From positions 1 through 12,589 of the forward strand of contig URTG01000033.1 of assembly GCA_900550705.1 (NCBI GenBank): a DNA stretch of 12,589 nucleotides, in the 5' to 3' direction. Position numbers and translations under genes: made by a program. The stretch comes from an uncultured Eubacteriales bacterium (GTDB lineage: Bacteria > Bacillota > Clostridia > Oscillospirales > Oscillospiraceae). The notes under the pieces were generated by a model. The model was not told the origin of the DNA. It did not search any database and was given only the letters and a program-made list of their open reading frames with translations. Shown one piece after another: positions 11,634 through 12,589 of the stretch (positions within the stretch are counted from its first letter, which is position 1; each line of letters opens with the position of its first letter).

Positions 11634-12269
11634 TTACTTCTGAATTCCCTCGTACAGACCCTTCACCAGCAGCATACCGGCGGTGGCGCCCTGGTCCTCC
11701 ACGCCGATGGCCTTGGCGGCGAAGACGGCGGCCTTGCCGTATTTGGGGGTCATGTTCTTAGTGGCGGCCAGGCCGGAGACGGCGCCGTCCAGAGCGGCCT
11801 TGGCGGTGGCGGGCAGGTCAGAGCCGGCAGCGGCGGCCTGCTCGGCGGCCTCGGCGGCGGGGTGGATGGCGTCCAGAACGGTGCGCTCCCCGGGGACGCA
11901 CTTGCCCCGCTTCATAATGCCGTCGGCAAAGCCGCGGAGGAAGGCGGCAAAGCCCGCAGCGTCCACGGACTCCTTGCCCACCAGCCGCTTGCCGCCCTCC
12001 ATCCAGCCGGAGGACATCAGTGTGCCCATGGTGGAGGGCACCACGCTGGACATCTTCGTGCCGGACTTGAACAGCCGCTTGCCCATGTCGGCCTCCTCGA
12101 TCCCGGCGTACAGCTCGGGCAGGGCGCCGTAGCCCTTCTTCATGGTCAGCCCCAGGTCGCCGTCGCCCATCTGGGCGTCCATGTCACACAGATGGTCGGC
12201 GTTGTCGCTCATCACCTGGGCCACGGCCTGCATCACGGCCTCCCAGTCCTTGGCTTTGATCTCGTTCAT
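11634..12269 (-). CDS. dhaL: DhaL-type (Dak2 domain) dihydroxyacetone kinase ADP-binding subunit
   Basis: This 211-residue all-helical DAK2/DhaL protein belongs to the family that holds the nucleotide with two Mg ions and phosphorylates dihydroxyacetone (or a related ketose) bound by DhaK. In PTS-dependent systems the ADP stays bound and is recharged by DhaM. The metal-binding signature is D31-x4-D36-G-D38 in MDAQMGDGDLG, followed by SGTKMSSVVPSTMGTLM for nucleotide contact, GERTVLDAIHPA, and the terminal EDQGATAGMLLVKGLYEG. The frequent GDGDHG His is Leu39 here. ATG 12269 follows AAGGAGG with 9-nt spacing. It is a stand-alone unit with its own promoter and terminator; no dhaK or dhaM is adjacent, so the true substrate and partner cannot be inferred from context. 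Confidence 0.9.
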   Translation of the reverse strand: MNEIKAKDWEAVMQAVAQVMSDNADHLCDMDAQMGDGDLGLTMKKGYGALPELYAGIEEADMGKRLFKSGTKMSSVVPSTMGTLMSSGWMEGGKRLVGKESVDAAGFAAFLRGFADGIMKRGKCVPGERTVLDAIHPAAEAAEQAAAAGSDLPATAKAALDGAVSGLAATKNMTPKYGKAAVFAAKAIGVEDQGATAGMLLVKGLYEGIQK

Positions 12270-12317
12270 GGTAAAATTCCTCCTTGCAGTGAAACGTCAA
12301 TGGAACTTGCTGTCTTG

Positions 12318-12346
12318 ATGATAGTCCGGTTTCGGCGGGAGGTCAA
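12318..12346 (-). promoter_or_regulatory. Promoter of dhaL
   Basis: On the minus strand TTGACC (12346-12341) and TATCAT (12323-12318) are separated by 17 nt, about 50 nt before the dhaL start codon. The -35 lies only a few bases beyond the terminator of the upstream SLH-protein gene. Confidence 0.75.
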
Positions 12347-12349
12347 GAG

Positions 12350-12386
12350 AAAAATCCGCCGCCGCCCCAAAACAGGGCGGCGGCGG
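12350..12386 (-). terminator. Terminator of the SLH-domain protein gene
   Basis: The perfect 12-bp stem is formed by GGGCGGCGGCGG (12375-12386) and its complement (12356-12367) with a 7-nt loop. On the minus strand it is followed by ATTTTTCTC. It starts 9 nt after the stop codon of the SLH gene. Confidence 0.88.
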
Positions 12387-12395
12387 AGACGAGCC

Positions 12396-12589
12396 TTACT
12401 TCATCGCCTGATACAGGAAGGTGATGATCTGGGCGCGGGTGCAGGTGGCGCTGGGGGAGAAGGTGGAGGCGGAGGTGCCGGAGGTGACGCCGTTCTTCAC
12501 GGCCCACTGGACGGGGGCGAAGTACCAGGCGTCGGCGGTCACGTCGGCGAAGCCGTTGGCGGTCTCGGCGGGGGGGGCGCTGTGGGCCT
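12396..12589 (-). CDS. SLH-domain surface protein, C-terminal fragment
   Basis: Only the last 63 or so codons are in the window; the rest lies beyond the right edge. They encode one nearly complete S-layer homology repeat: FADVTADAWYFAPVQWAVKNG, shown here up to the glycine, then a TSGTS turn, TFSPSATCTRAQIITFLYQAMK and the stop. The FSP...TRAQ motif and terminal FLYQAM helix are diagnostic. SLH repeats anchor proteins to pyruvylated secondary cell wall polymers, so the full protein should be secreted and wall-bound. Its catalytic or adhesive part cannot be seen. A stretch rich in Pro and Ala precedes the repeat. Confidence 0.9.
   Translation of the reverse strand, partial: AHSAPPAETANGFADVTADAWYFAPVQWAVKNGVTSGTSASTFSPSATCTRAQIITFLYQAMK

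Overview
The window looks like chromosomal DNA of a spore-forming, GC-rich gut Firmicute, most likely Oscillospiraceae or a relative (Flavonifractor, Oscillibacter or Lawsonibacter type). The reasons are SpoVA germination proteins, a divergent topoisomerase IV pair, a C-terminal SLH domain, strong Shine-Dalgarno sites, sigma-A type promoters, strongly GC-biased third codon positions, and palindromic repeats of a kind I associate with that family. The species assignment is inference.

Layout. 1-670 is an AT-richer control region. It holds an XRE-family repressor gene (127-453), a perfect-hexamer promoter pointing left out of the window (22-49), and a separately promoted 39-residue acidic peptide gene (509-628) with its own terminator and a palindrome in the promoter spacer. 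755-5356 encodes the two subunits of a type II topoisomerase (parE-like, parC-like), pushed apart by a 184-bp element with terminal inverted repeats. 5612-6691 encodes a lipoprotein with a transglutaminase-like fold that has lost its catalytic Cys and His. A tRNA-Gly(GCC) gene with a consensus promoter and terminator follows at 6772-6847. Next is bioY (7053-7610), the biotin ECF transporter S component, behind a likely BirA operator.

From 7666 to 9050 on the minus strand lie spoVAE and spoVAD, needed for dipicolinic acid movement into and out of the spore core. Their usual partner spoVAC is not here. Divergent from them are a cytoplasmic gamma-glutamyltransferase-family gene (9180-10808), whose promoter spacer is a G-quadruplex motif, and ybeY (10874-11365). 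On the minus strand a stand-alone dhaL (11634-12269) has its own promoter and an 18-bp perfect terminator stem. The 3' end of an SLH-domain surface protein gene (12396-12589) runs off the right edge.

Most genes are housekeeping and appear as short transcription units bounded by clear terminators. The least ordinary parts are the left-end repressor, peptide and divergent-promoter module, three heptanucleotide repeat tracts placed directly after stop codons, the catalytically dead transglutaminase lipoprotein, and the G-quadruplex promoter.
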